This document shows positions 54,021 through 64,000 of a stretch of 64,000 nucleotides of DNA, piece by piece. Under the pieces are notes generated by a model, which did not search any database, was not told where the DNA came from, and worked only from the letters and a program-made list of their open reading frames with translations. The stretch is from positions 7,015,001 to 7,079,000 of the forward strand of contig CATIUR010000006.1 in the NCBI GenBank assembly GCA_949592205.1. Direction: 5' to 3'. The position numbers and the translations under genes were made by a program. Source of the DNA: Helichrysum umbraculigerum. Taxonomy: Eukaryota > Streptophyta > Magnoliopsida > Asterales > Asteraceae. The stretch's first letter is position 1. The number at the start of each line of letters is the position of its first letter.

Positions 54021-54597
54021 GTGAACCCCCACGGTTGGATTACATCCTGGGCCGGGGGTCCATCCCTGGTTGGATTACATCCTGGGCCAGAGTCGTCACC
54101 AGTTGAGGCCCAATGGGCTAGGTCTGCAGCCCAATGCACCCCAACCCATCACTATTGCTGAGGCCCACCCCTCTATTAGCCAATAGTAGGTTGTTGTGAG
54201 GCTTGAACTCAAGACCTCACCTTAAATATCAAGTGTTTCCACTTGATATCACCAATTGAGCTTATTAGCCAATAGTAGGTTGTTGTGAGGCTTGAACTCA
54301 AGACCTCACCTTAAATATCAAGTGTTTCCACTTGATATCACCAATTGAGCTGCAGCTCAATTGGTGATATCAAGTGGAAACACTTGATATTTAAGGTGAG
54401 GTCTTGAGTTCAAGCCTCACAACAACCTACTATTGGCTAATAGAGGGGTGGGCCTCAGCAATAGTGATGGGTTGGGGTGCATTGGGCTGCAGACCTAGCC
54501 CATTGGGCCTCAACTGGTGACGACTCTGGCCCAGGATGTAATCCAACCAGGGATGGACCCCCGGCCCAGGATGTAATCCAACCATGGGGGTGTCACA
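54021..54597. mobile_element. Head-to-head SINE-like palindrome
   Basis: Two inverted copies of a tRNA-type SINE unit meet at GAGCTGCAGCTC (centre 54,352/54,353). Each unit has an A-box-like AGCTCAATTGGTGA and B-box-like GAGTTCAAGCC, then a body ending in repeated ggatgtaatccaacc. The left copy has an extra 89-bp tandem repeat (units at about 54,171 and 54,260). The ends read GTGAACCCCCA and TGGGGGTGTCAC. Arms are nearly identical. Confidence 0.8.
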
Positions 54598-54663
54598 AAT
54601 TTAGTTACGTACACACTAAAGAAGTCAACGCATAGTTATATACATTTACAAACACTTAACCCT
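54597..54663. repeat. Remnant of the MITE in LTR2 of D
   Basis: Matches the right 67 bp of the MITE at 60,250-60,543; the rest was lost at the SINE-palindrome junction. Confidence 0.8.
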
Positions 54664-55369
54664 ATTTAAAAATTATTTCAACATAAAAATGAACTAATCA
54701 TAAGCCTAAAATGTAGTTCGTGATGTTAGCTTTACAACGACACCAATTTCGTAACATTTCGACTTCGTTTGCTATTTTAAAATAATATTTCCGTTAAGGT
54801 GCGCGTTACTGTTCCGGCGGACAGGAACATCCGCCTCCTTCTCGAGACCATATCTTGAGTTCTAGGAAGAATCAACTTACGAAGTCTAAACGAAAAATGA
54901 CCGTTAAGATGTTAACTACAACTTTTATGTTTACCACTTTCACAAGATCCCCATGGAGTTTTGTGTAGGAACCGATCTATGGACTGAGCTCACTGTCGGA
55001 CCAAAACCGACCACTCTTCGTATTTATTTTTGTTAAAAATAGTAAATGAACATATAAAAATACCATAAAGTGCAGGAATGAACTAGATATCTAGGATAAC
55101 ATGTGTGATTTTTGGTTAGGCTTGAATCGGACTAGAAACGGGTGAAATCGCGAGTCGAAACCGAGTAAAAATCTGGAACTATTAAACTTAGGGACTGTTT
55201 TAGTCATTTTACAAAACCTACACTTCGAGTCAACTATAAAACGTAACAACAATTTTCTAAAGTTTATTTAACATATTTAATACTCTCCTAAAAGTTTCGG
55301 GTCAAACCAAACACATTTGACCAAGTCAATGAAGATGAGCACTTAGACGAAAAAGAAAAACTTATTAAT

Positions 55370-55800
55370 GCGACAATACCTCTTTGAAACCTATGCGACA
55401 ATGATATTGTCGCATAAAACACCATTGTCGCATAAAACATCATTGTCGTAAACATCATTGTCGCAAACCTCATTGTCTCACGAATAGTGATTCCCGATAA
55501 TCGCTATTGTCTCATGAATAGTAACTTGCTATTGTCTCATGAATAATGATTCCCGATAATCGCTATGGTCTCATGAATGGTGATTCCCGATAATCGCTAT
55601 TGTCTCATGAATAGTAACTTGCTATTGTCTCATGAATAGTGATTCCCGATAATCGCTATTGTCTCATGAATAGTGATTCCCGATAATTGCTATTGTCTCA
55701 TGAATAGTGATTCCCGATAATCGCTATCGTCTCATGAATAGTAACTTGCTATTGTCTCATGAATAGTAATTCCCGACAATCCTTATTGTCTCATGAATAT
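55370..55800. repeat. Palindrome and tandem repeat block in LTR2 of D
   Basis: Counterpart of 37,079-37,520, with hairpin TATGCGACAATGAT...TTGTCGCATA at 55,392-55,416 and the 34/25-bp units after it; a few substitutions. Confidence 0.85.
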
Positions 55801-57021
55801 TGTTCAACACTAACTTCGCGTAAACGACTTTTCAAACAAGACAATATCACAATATACTTGATTTAACGTCAATACAATATTTGGAATAACTCGGAAACAT
55901 ATGACAAATATACTTTACAAATATACAACGAAATGAATTACATAATAACAACACTTGAATTATTATTGCACACCGTCACCAATGGGCCATATTTACACAA
56001 CGACAGACTACAAATACGAACAATTACAAATAACAGACTAATGGACATTAACTAGTTGAGTGGACAACTAGCATGGATAATCTTAATGATATCCATTTAC
56101 TTACTTAATCTTACGCATTTAGGACCCTAGAGGTTACTGGTTCGGAGAACCTCATTGCTTGATTTACTGCTTGATACTACTAGACTCAGGTGAGTCTCAC
56201 GGCCCCTTTTTACTGTTTTACTATTTTGGGGGAGATGCATTGCTTGTTTTACTAGAACACATGAACTTACTTACTGATTTACTGGTATATCTATTGCATG
56301 GGTTTTACTTAATCCAATGAAGTCCCTTTAATCATAGTTGTTAGTTATAGACTTAAGCGCGAGTTTTAGTAAATGGATCCATTTGGGACTGACAATCCCC
56401 GCCCAGGGTAGCACGCACTACCACGCACATACAGGTATAAATGGGCGTTTCTTACTCGTTTCACATGAATGTTTTTGGATTAGCATTCACGAGGGCAAAT
56501 TACTTGGTACTTGATTGTACCCTTACTTACTGTTAAGCTTCAACTATGGTGCTCATGGCAATGTATATCGAAACTATTGCAACTTTGCAATATTTACTTA
56601 CTTATACTACTTGATGTGTTCAAACTGTTCTTTACTATAAACCTGTGAGATTCACCAACCTTTTGGTTGACCTTTTTAATCATGCATTCTCAGGTACGCA
56701 GCTTGAGTAGGGATGCCCAGCAGGATCTACTTATATGCTAAGCTAGTACGAGTCGCATGCATACACTTATGAAGATTTTACTGGCATTATCTTTTGTACT
56801 ATGATTATGTAACTAAAATATTTAGAATCAGTTTGCGAACTCACTAATGATGTATCTATATGACTTATTACTTTTGAAAACTTATGTAATATACTGTATT
56901 GCAATGTATTTTCTAAAAACGTCTCATTTAGAGTCGTTTACTATATATCTTGTGCTTTGGTTATTGATTAGTCATGCCCCGACCCGATTCGCTTCCGCAA
57001 CCCGAATTAGGGGGTGTGACA

Positions 57022-59096
57022 GATTGGTATCAGAGCCTAAGGTTATAGTGAACTAGGTTGCATGTAGTGGGCCTAGACTATGACCGTTAGGCAGTATTCC
57101 TTATTAGGTATGATTGGTTCAGGGATTACATCATACAAGTTTAATTTAACATAGCCTGATCAACTATGTACAATTAAATGAAGATGATGTGAGATCTGAA
57201 ATGGTCATGTTGAACAGGAATGCAATAGTTGACTCTGACCACGAGAGAACCGGGACTCATACTTATCTATGCTAGACACAACTAGGTGGATATATAAATA
57301 TATATATGATATATACCTGTCTGAACAAACTATGAATTATTATATGTGATATATAATAATAGATATAGGATACTTGGTAACACACCTGTTATAGTACAAC
57401 CAACTTTCTCACCGTAACGTCTGCAACATTATTTCACCGTTATAGTTAACAGTGGGGATAGGTATACTTTAGGCTATCGTTGTATAGGCTTCCGTTACTT
57501 ATTTCGTAAGATCATTAGAGCTGACAACCTATTCCGCTGGACATCATACACCTTTGAGGAAAAATTTATCTCACATCCTTTCCTACCATTAGTAGTAACA
57601 TCATTTTCATCCGGACAGATATTGGTCCAAGATATTACAAAATTCTCGAAAACTTATCATAATTTTCAACTCTCGTAATCTTTGGACATGCATGTACAAT
57701 GATTACAATTAGTTACAAAAACATCAACTTAACATGAAACCTTTATGTCATAGGAAATGACTGAACACTCCAACAACAATCACACGTCAGAGGATGACCA
57801 ACTCAGTGAGGAACATATGTTGTTTCTTTACCTTCTTACCTTAGATAGCGACACAGGATTAGCAACTGAAGAAGTGTCAGAAGAGATGACGCTTGAGGAG
57901 GAAACTGTGAAACAACCGGTGGAATCGGTAATAGTACCTGCATTGCTTACTACCAAGGGGAATACTAAGATATCCCATTCAAATGCAGCCCCTAGCTACA
58001 CTATTGATAACCTTACTGCTACTACTTTAGCTACTACCACATCCCTTACCAACGTACCCATTACTGGTAATATAGGCACGAAAGTTGTCCACTTCCTTAA
58101 TGAAACCCTCAACCTAATTCGAAATCAGCTGACTGAAGCACGGGGAGACATTATTGATTTAAGACAAATTGCTTACCAGAGTGAAAAACGTTCTCAAGAG
58201 TACGAACTGCGCATGCTAACAATGGAGAATAATCTAAGACAATTAATGCTACTTAGTCCGACTGTTCAAGATACGAATATCTTAGTCGGTAGCCCTACCC
58301 CCCAAGTAACTGAACATGGTATTCTTACTGAGGAGAATACCGAGACAAGGATGACCAACCCTAAAAGGAATTTAGAAGAGATTCCCATTAACCATCCTAC
58401 TCAACCTCAAACAAAAAGGGCAAAAACAGTCCAGACTTACAAAGGAAAACAACCCTTCTGCTCCCTATGTAGCCGACATCATAAGGGGTCATGTGTCGAG
58501 CCCTGCAGCCGATGCAAACTAATTGGCCATCAAGTTGCTGACTGCAAATTCCCTCCTATGAGCAGAGGCTCTAAAACCTTGAAAGTTTGCTTTAAGTGTG
58601 GAACTACTGGACACTACAAAATTAACTGTCCACTACTGACAACTAAAGATCTTGCGAACAACACCAATGAAACTAAGCTTGACCCAACCAATACTGTGGG
58701 TATGTCTTTATATGATAACTTGATTTCTTGGAAACTGATAGAGTTTAGCTTATACTACTACACTACTGATTGCTACAGACTGTATGAACACAGTGGGATT
58801 TACTACATTACTCTAGGTTACTAGTACAAAGCGTAGCTACACCTTAGTGACTGACTGACCGACTGACCTTGTCCTACCGATAAAATGGTCGATTACATTA
58901 CAACACACTTTCTCTATTCCTTTAATGGCCAGTAGGGCATTAGCTTCACAAGGGGAGGAAGGTAACACTGGATTGAGGTTATATCACTCTTAGTAGACTC
59001 ACACACTTTCTTAGAATACGCACCGACTATTACTTTGACACACTAATAATTACTACGAATAAATTTCGGGACGAAATTCTCCTAACAAGGGGAGAA
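57022..59096 (+). repeat. Internal domain 2 of element D
   Basis: Same 2,075-bp layout as internal domain 1: primer-binding site 57,025-57,036, gag-like ORF 57,757-58,824, purine tract 59,086-59,096. Confidence 0.85.
57757..58824 (+). CDS. Element D gag-like protein, copy 2
   Basis: 355 residues, differing from copy 1 at only a handful of positions (for example TTKGNTKISHS for TAKGNTKIAQS, and one I for L). Same coiled coil, basic segment and CCHC knuckles, both intact. That both copies stay open fits a recent duplication; it does not by itself show selection. Confidence 0.85.
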   Translation: MTEHSNNNHTSEDDQLSEEHMLFLYLLTLDSDTGLATEEVSEEMTLEEETVKQPVESVIVPALLTTKGNTKISHSNAAPSYTIDNLTATTLATTTSLTNVPITGNIGTKVVHFLNETLNLIRNQLTEARGDIIDLRQIAYQSEKRSQEYELRMLTMENNLRQLMLLSPTVQDTNILVGSPTPQVTEHGILTEENTETRMTNPKRNLEEIPINHPTQPQTKRAKTVQTYKGKQPFCSLCSRHHKGSCVEPCSRCKLIGHQVADCKFPPMSRGSKTLKVCFKCGTTGHYKINCPLLTTKDLANNTNETKLDPTNTVGMSLYDNLISWKLIEFSLYYYTTDCYRLYEHSGIYYITLGY

Positions 59097-61213
59097 TGTG
59101 ACACCCGGTCAAAAATCACCCAAAATTTGGTCCAAATTTAAACTTTTATTTCAAGTATAATATACTTAAAATACCAAAGCGTACAAGTATTATATATATG
59201 ATTATATGTATATATAACACAAAACAATTATTCAAAAATCGCGTATAAACAAATCACGCAGGAATTCAAATACGGACGTTGGTGAAACTATTATTAAATA
59301 ATATGAAATTATTTAATAACATTTATAATTACTTTATATTATGTTTATAATATAACGAACACGTACGTTTTGCTTAAAACGTAACCGAACGCTATGAAAA
59401 CGTGCGAAACGTGCCCAACCGACGAAATAAATCAAAGTTATATTTTTATAACTTAAAACTAAGTATTTTGATAAAATACTTCAGGTAAAAATATTACTAT
59501 TACACGTATATATTTATAACGTTTAAAAACGTTACACGATAAGAATAAACGAACAATTCGCAACCGACGACCAAACGAAAACCCAAATTACATTTTAGTA
59601 ACCTAAAATATATTATTTGAGTAAAACTTTCACTAAAAATATCGTGACTTAAATCGTTAACGAAAACTAATACATAAAACGTTTAACGTTTAAACGACCG
59701 ACCAAACGATCGGGTAAACAAACAACGCATGGAGCGTAACTTTGGGGAACAATTTAACACACCCACATGGGATGGGACCCACCCAAAATCAGATGGAAAA
59801 ATCAGCCAAGATCCACAAAATGTGGATCTTGCCCCTTGACTTTAAGCACCAAACACCCCCTCACTTTTCCTCATTCATCCCCATCATTCCCTCTCTCTAA
59901 TCTCTCCCTCCTCTCTCTAAAAACGACCATAGGTCAGTCACCACACCACCCTCACTCCACCACAAGTCCATCATTCAACCACCATAGTGCCATCATGAAC
60001 CACCACGCCGGAATTCAAGAAAACGCGATAAAACGAGTCTACGGCTTCATTTCTTCATCTCTTCATCATTCTCTTTGTAAGAACTACTTTCTTTCCTTAT
60101 AAATACTTGTTACATATGTATCAACATGTTTTAGTGTCCACTTAACCATTAAATGTCCAAATCATTAAGCGAAACGCGATTAAAACACTAAAGCATGTGA
60201 CTATATTTTCTGTCCAGAAAAATGCTTCACTTCAACGAATTATCTAAATAGGTTGAGTATTTGTAAATGTATGTAACTATGAGTGGACTTTTTTAGTATG
60301 TACGTAACTAAATTGACCTCCATTGTATGCACGAAACTATTTATTGTCGTACATTGTATGAATTTTGGTGACTTGTCAACTGGTAAAGATGCCACTTGTC
60401 ACCTTATATTTGATAACATGTCACCAAAATACATACAATGTACGACAATAAATAGTTTCGTACATACAATGGAGGTCAATTTAGTTACGTACACACTAAA
60501 GAAGTCAACGCATAGTTATATACATTTACAAACACTTAACCCTATTTAAAAATTATTTCAACATAAAAATGAACTAATCATAAGCCTAAAATGTAGTTCG
60601 TGATGTTAGCTTTACAACGACACCAATTTCGTAACATTTCGACTTCGTTTGCTATTTTAAAATAATATTTCCGTTAAGGTGCGCGTTACTGTTCCGGCGG
60701 ACAGGAACATCCGCCTCCTTCTCGAGACCATATCTTGAGTTCTAGGAAGAATCAACCTACGAAGTCTAAACGAAAAATGACCATTAAGATGTTAACTACA
60801 ACTTTTTATGTTTACCACTTTCACCAGATCCCCATGGAGTTTTGTGTAGGAACCGATCTATGGACTGAGCTCACTGTCGGATCAAAACCGACCACTCTTC
60901 GTATTTATTTTTGTTAAAAATAGTAAATGAACATATAAAAATACCATAAAGTGCAGGAATGAACTAGATATCTAGGATAACATGTGTGATTTTTGGTTAG
61001 GCTTGAATCGGACTAGAAACGGGTGAAATCGCGAGTCGAAACCGAGTAAAAATCTGGAACTATTAAACTTAGGGACTATTTTAGTCATTTTACAAAACCG
61101 ACACTTCGGGTCAACTATAAAACGTAACGACAATTTTCTAAAGTTTATTTAACATATTTAATACTCTCCTAAAAGTTTCGGGTCAAACCAAACACATTTG
61201 ACCAAGTCAATGA
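59097..61213 (+). repeat. LTR3 of element D, left part
   Basis: Same start and order as LTR1 and LTR2 up to 61,213, where element E interrupts it. Bases 61,209-61,213 (AATGA) should be E's target duplication. Contains the complete MITE 60,250-60,543. Confidence 0.88.
60250..60543. mobile_element. Foldback MITE inside LTR3 of D
   Basis: Ends AGGTTGAGTATTTGTAAATG and the inverse of AGGGTTAAGTGTTTGTAAAT. Inverted similarity runs about 130 bp in from each side (tgtacgacaataaatagttt, ccattgtatg), with a 70-bp centre. LTR1 has the empty site (36,371-36,380, attatttaaa). The A/T-rich flanks allow a target duplication of about 7-8 bp that cannot be set exactly. Confidence 0.75.
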
Positions 61214-61667
61214 TGAAAGTCCCGCACACGTGAGATCTGATCGGATCGTATAAACAATGAATAACAAACGATAATGATTCACGAACACACAAACGATTCT
61301 CTATAATCTTTTGTATATATTCACAATTGATAATATACGATTACAGACTCAAACTCGTTTCTCTGTCTCCTCTCTCACACAAAACGGCCCTCTCTCTCTC
61401 TCTATATGACGTCCAACCCTAAACTGACTTCAAACTCGCTATTTATACGAAACCTATTGGGCCCTGCGACGTTAAGCCCAACGTCGCAGGCCCAGACCCT
61501 TGCGACGTCTGACCCGACGTCGCAGGCCCAATTACAATGTCACCATTCTATGTATATTTCATTTACAGACTCGAATACACACTCTAAACACTATACATTC
61601 GTAGACTAATTGACTTTGACAATTACAATAGTTTGACCAACTGACTGACACACAAAATGCACCAACA
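61214..61667 (-). repeat. 3' LTR of element E
   Basis: 454 bp. Two palindromes (61,464-61,489 and about 61,500-61,523) with arms CTGCGACGTT/AACGTCGCAG and TGCGACGTC/GACGTCGCA. Minus-strand TATA CGTATAAATAG at about 61,439-61,449, just downstream of them. Confidence 0.8.
61464..61523. repeat. LTR palindromes of element E
   Basis: Two hairpins with 9-10-bp stems and 6-nt loops, sharing TGCGAC/GTCGCA with B and C but with cores GTT and GTC. Confidence 0.88.
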
Positions 61668-61680
61668 AACTCCCCCTTGT

Positions 61681-62036
61681 CATCAGCTTGGTCAAATAAG
61701 TCTTCAATTAGTCTTCATCAACAAACTCTTTCATGTCTTTGACAATCAGAAACTCCCCCTTTGAGATAGCATGGTCTTCCAAGAAATCTTGATGTCCAAA
61801 TTCATGTGACTGACACAAATTTATCATACAATAAGATCTTCAAACTCTGTGACCATCTCTCAATCATCAGCAGCTTCTCCGATAGAATTATCTTCACAAT
61901 CTTTGGAGAATAACCGACATCCTTTACATCTTCAATATTTGACTTTAACAAGATATGTGATGTTTGAAGAAAATAACATAGAAATAAAATCTTTTTGTAT
62001 TTTCTTTTTAAAGGAAAAGTAAATAACAAAGATTAA
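61681..62036 (-). other. Element E sequence after the LTR
   Basis: Noncoding; occupies the place of the env-like ORF of B and C but shows no homology to it. A second ctccccctttg lies at about 61,751. Confidence 0.5.
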
Positions 62037-63150
62037 AATAAATTTGGGGATCGGATTGTTTTAAGTCTGCTTAGGGATCATATCAGGCCAACATGCAATT
62101 ATTAGCAAATAGTAAGTGTTATTTCGATCATCAGTATATTTGTCCACTTTAAATTTACTTGACATATTTAAAGCACCTTTTATAAAAATTAGTTCAAGAC
62201 GATCATCGGTATTGTTTGTCCACTTAAACATGTTACATCCGTATCTGTGAGCTAACCTTTATTGTTAGTATGAATATTAATTTTAAGAAACCTATTATAT
62301 GATATACTGATAAACTTCAGTAAAACAAACACTGCATATTCACACAAGGTAGAGATTACAAGACCAAGTTTATCTCGGTTTTCTCGTAACATACACTTGA
62401 TATTTATATTTAGGCATACATCAAACCGACTATGAAGATACTAGTGGCCCCAGATCTGTACTTAGTACAACAGAGGGTCCCTTAGTATGAACATAACAAG
62501 TTTGAGACTATTTGCATAACTAATGGATTCAGGTCTGTACGTGAGTACAACAATAGTCACCATTAGTTAGGCGAATAATCATATTATCACTATATGCCCA
62601 TTTTACATTTACATAATTATGACAGTGTATGATAGTACTTCCATTTATCAATTAAGACTTATGTCATACATCATATAACATTTTTCTCAAAGTAATAAAC
62701 AAGTTTTATTATTACTTCTTACTCACTCACAAACCGGTGTGTACCATGCCTACCAATACATCATATGATGAAGCTAATGTTTATAAAAGATGTGTTAAAT
62801 ATACCAGATAAACCTACTGACACATCAAACATAAACCTTAAAATTTCCATTTTTATGCATGTCACCCGATGTACTATCATATCCCAAGTTGTTTTACAGA
62901 CACACAATCCAACATCTTTTCAAGACTTAAGAATCTTGCTATTCACATTTCTGAATTAAATAATCAGAATTTTTAATATTCAGAATTACTCCCCCTGAAC
63001 AGCAAATTCTTATATCCAATCTAAAAAATACTCCCCTTAAACATTAAACATATTTTTGTATTTTTTTAATTGAATAAATTTCGCAACATTGCATTTCTTT
63101 AATACTAAAAAGTATAAAGAATGGCTGTTGCATTTATAATAAAATTTAAA
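62037..63150 (-). other. Spacer of element E, like that of C
   Basis: About 62,040-62,930 matches 42,400-43,300 at roughly 95% or better by eye. Ends with ctttaatactaaaaagtataaagaatggctgttgc-like sequence at 63,090-63,130, the position just before the pol A tract in C. No ORF. Confidence 0.65.
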
Positions 63151-63360
63151 AGAAAAGTATCAAAATCACATATCAAGTCAAATCAAATGCCTGTTATCAC
63201 TTTTACCACCTCGTAACATCGAAAATCTCATCCAATCACAATCATAAATAATCACACACAACCACCTTGAAAATAATCTTCCAACAAATATCCACATCCT
63301 TGCAGTCACAAAAATATTAGCTAATAACAACCTGACTGCACCACCACAAACAATTAAACG
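63151..63360 (-). other. Junction where pol is missing in E
   Basis: About 200 bp between gag and spacer. It carries the acceptor-like GTGGTGCAG|TCAGG (minus strand, 63,336) but none of the 3.5 kb of pol. Confidence 0.6.
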
Positions 63361-63999
63361 TTAGTACTTATAGGACACCCAAGCCTTGATAGACTTGGGT
63401 TGTCCATGATCATCCATAACCATCACATCAATGAGTTTATGATATTTTAAAAACTCAGAAGATTTCATTGATGTGTTGTTTGTGGATTTTGGTTTCCAAA
63501 CCTTTGTAGATTCAGATGAGTTGTTTTCAACAATGTTGTGCTGTTGAACTTGAGGTTTACTAGACACGACTTTGTTTACTCTAGCCACGGGTTTTGGAGA
63601 AGAGGATGCATATCTTGATATAGGCGAATATGAAGCACACCTAGAAAACGAATTTGAATAAGAATTCCTAAAGGAGGAAGTTCTTGGCATCCCTCTACCA
63701 AACCTATCTAGGGATAATAACCGACAATCCCTAATTATATGTCCTTGTTGTCCACAATGGAAACAAGAACGTCGTTCAATGTACGACCTATTCCAATGAT
63801 TACCTACAAAAGGTTGAGGTGGAGAATGAACTGTTGGAGGCTTAGAAGATGAGGCATTTACAGGACGTGAACACTTATGTGTACACGTTGATGTAGAAGC
63901 CTCAGAAGTTGAACAAGTTGATGTTGAAGGTTGTTCACTTTTAGATTTTACATTTGAATCCTTCATTTGATATTGAACCCTTTTGGATTCATTTTCAAC
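63361..63999 (-). CDS. Element E Gag, C-terminal part (partial at window edge)
   Basis: Open from the window edge; an internal Met at 63,966 is not the true start. S/T/C-rich region, zinc knuckle CFHCGQQGHIIRDC, then the conserved terminus DDHGQPKSIKAWVSYKY. This corresponds to the second-knuckle part of Gag in B and C. The stop TAA is followed by TACTAAC, an ideal branch-point motif, and an acceptor-like GTGCAG. At least 212 residues, no stop in view. Apparently the only gene kept by this element within the window. Confidence 0.82.
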   Translation of the reverse strand, partial: VENESKRVQYQMKDSNVKSKSEQPSTSTCSTSEASTSTCTHKCSRPVNASSSKPPTVHSPPQPFVGNHWNRSYIERRSCFHCGQQGHIIRDCRLLSLDRFGRGMPRTSSFRNSYSNSFSRCASYSPISRYASSSPKPVARVNKVVSSKPQVQQHNIVENNSSESTKVWKPKSTNNTSMKSSEFLKYHKLIDVMVMDDHGQPKSIKAWVSYKY

Positions 64000-64000
64000 C

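Larger units (their letters stand above)
53360..57021 (+). repeat. LTR2 of element D
   Basis: 3,662 bp, TGTGACACCC ... GGGTGTGACA. Shares many single-base variants with LTR3 against LTR1 (e.g. aaatcaccc for aaatgaccc). Carries the palindromic SINE pair (54,021-54,597) and, after it, only the right end of the MITE seen whole in LTR3; about 0.7 kb of LTR sequence present in LTR3 is missing there. Confidence 0.9.
35237..64000 (+). mobile_element. Retrotransposon D: LTR-internal-LTR-internal-LTR, gag-only
   Basis: Three LTR copies begin TGTGACACCC at 35,237, 53,360 and 59,097. Two internal domains (51,285-53,359 and 57,022-59,096) each have a Met-tRNA primer-binding site, one gag-like ORF and a purine tract caaggggagaa. 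LTR2 is 3,662 bp; repeat period 5,737 bp. The motif tttcgggacgaaattc before the purine tract and the gag knuckle pattern resemble Ty3/gypsy elements. No protease, integrase or RT anywhere, so it is nonautonomous (LARD-like). LTR1 is split by element C, LTR3 by element E, and the far end of LTR3 lies outside the window. Confidence 0.85.
61214..64000 (-). mobile_element. Element E: pol-less SIRE-related retroelement (partial)
   Basis: Minus-strand element nested in LTR3 of D. 3' LTR 61,214-61,667, purine tract acaagggggagtt (61,668-61,680), then a spacer like that of C, then the 3' part of gag at the right edge. No protease, integrase, RT, RNase H or env-like sequence between them. LTR ends (TGTTGGTGCA ... 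GGGACTTTCA) and gag belong to the same lineage as B and C. Its 5' half lies outside the window. Confidence 0.8.

Overview
This is plant nuclear DNA, almost certainly from a eudicot. The only host genes seen are the last exon of a CYP82-type cytochrome P450 at the left edge and a decayed exon of a PEPR-like leucine-rich-repeat receptor kinase near 34.5 kb. Asterid/Asteraceae is a guess from overall feel and is not proven. Everything else that can be recognised is transposable-element DNA. The base composition is A+T-rich outside the retroelement genes.

Layout. 1-643: P450 exon. 644-13,247: gene-poor DNA with small elements: a nonautonomous Helitron (2,338-2,687), three hAT-like MITEs with 8-bp target duplications (3,579-4,381, 6,458-6,918, 7,100-7,921), a MULE-like foldback with 9-bp duplication (4,588-5,552), another foldback (5,645-6,020), a reverse-oriented tRNA-type SINE (about 8,975-9,178) and a 268-bp tandem duplication (12,011-12,538). 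13,248-33,160: Ty1/copia element A (TSD GTTGA; pol broken by a frameshift and a stop), split by a younger SIRE-type copia element B (19,250-32,055; TSD GGAGA). 33,166-35,236: 2 kb of host DNA with the kinase fragment.

35,237 to the right edge: element D, a gag-only retroelement (probably Ty3/gypsy-derived) with very long LTRs (3.66 kb for the complete copy). It is present as LTR-internal-LTR-internal-LTR. Its first LTR is split by SIRE-type element C (38,197-50,744, minus strand, TSD AGCAT). Its third LTR is split at 61,214 by a related minus-strand element E, which lacks pol and env-like genes and runs off the window. LTR2 carries a head-to-head palindromic SINE pair.

The SIRE-type elements share four features I consider the most interesting. 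(1) Short palindromes built on TGCGAC...GTCGCA, with element-specific cores, sit just upstream of the LTR TATA box in B, C and E, and recur as arrays upstream of gag and of the env-like gene in B and C. (2) A candidate 89-91-nt alternative intron at the gag/pol junction, phase 0 on both sides in B and C although the gag-to-pol frame offset differs. (3) A candidate leader intron of 627 nt (B) and 625 nt (C) ending 2 nt before the env-like ATG. (4) A noncoding pol-env spacer that stays very similar between C and E although E has lost the genes on both sides. B keeps gag and pol intact but has a broken env-like gene; C keeps pol and the env-like gene but has a frameshifted gag.
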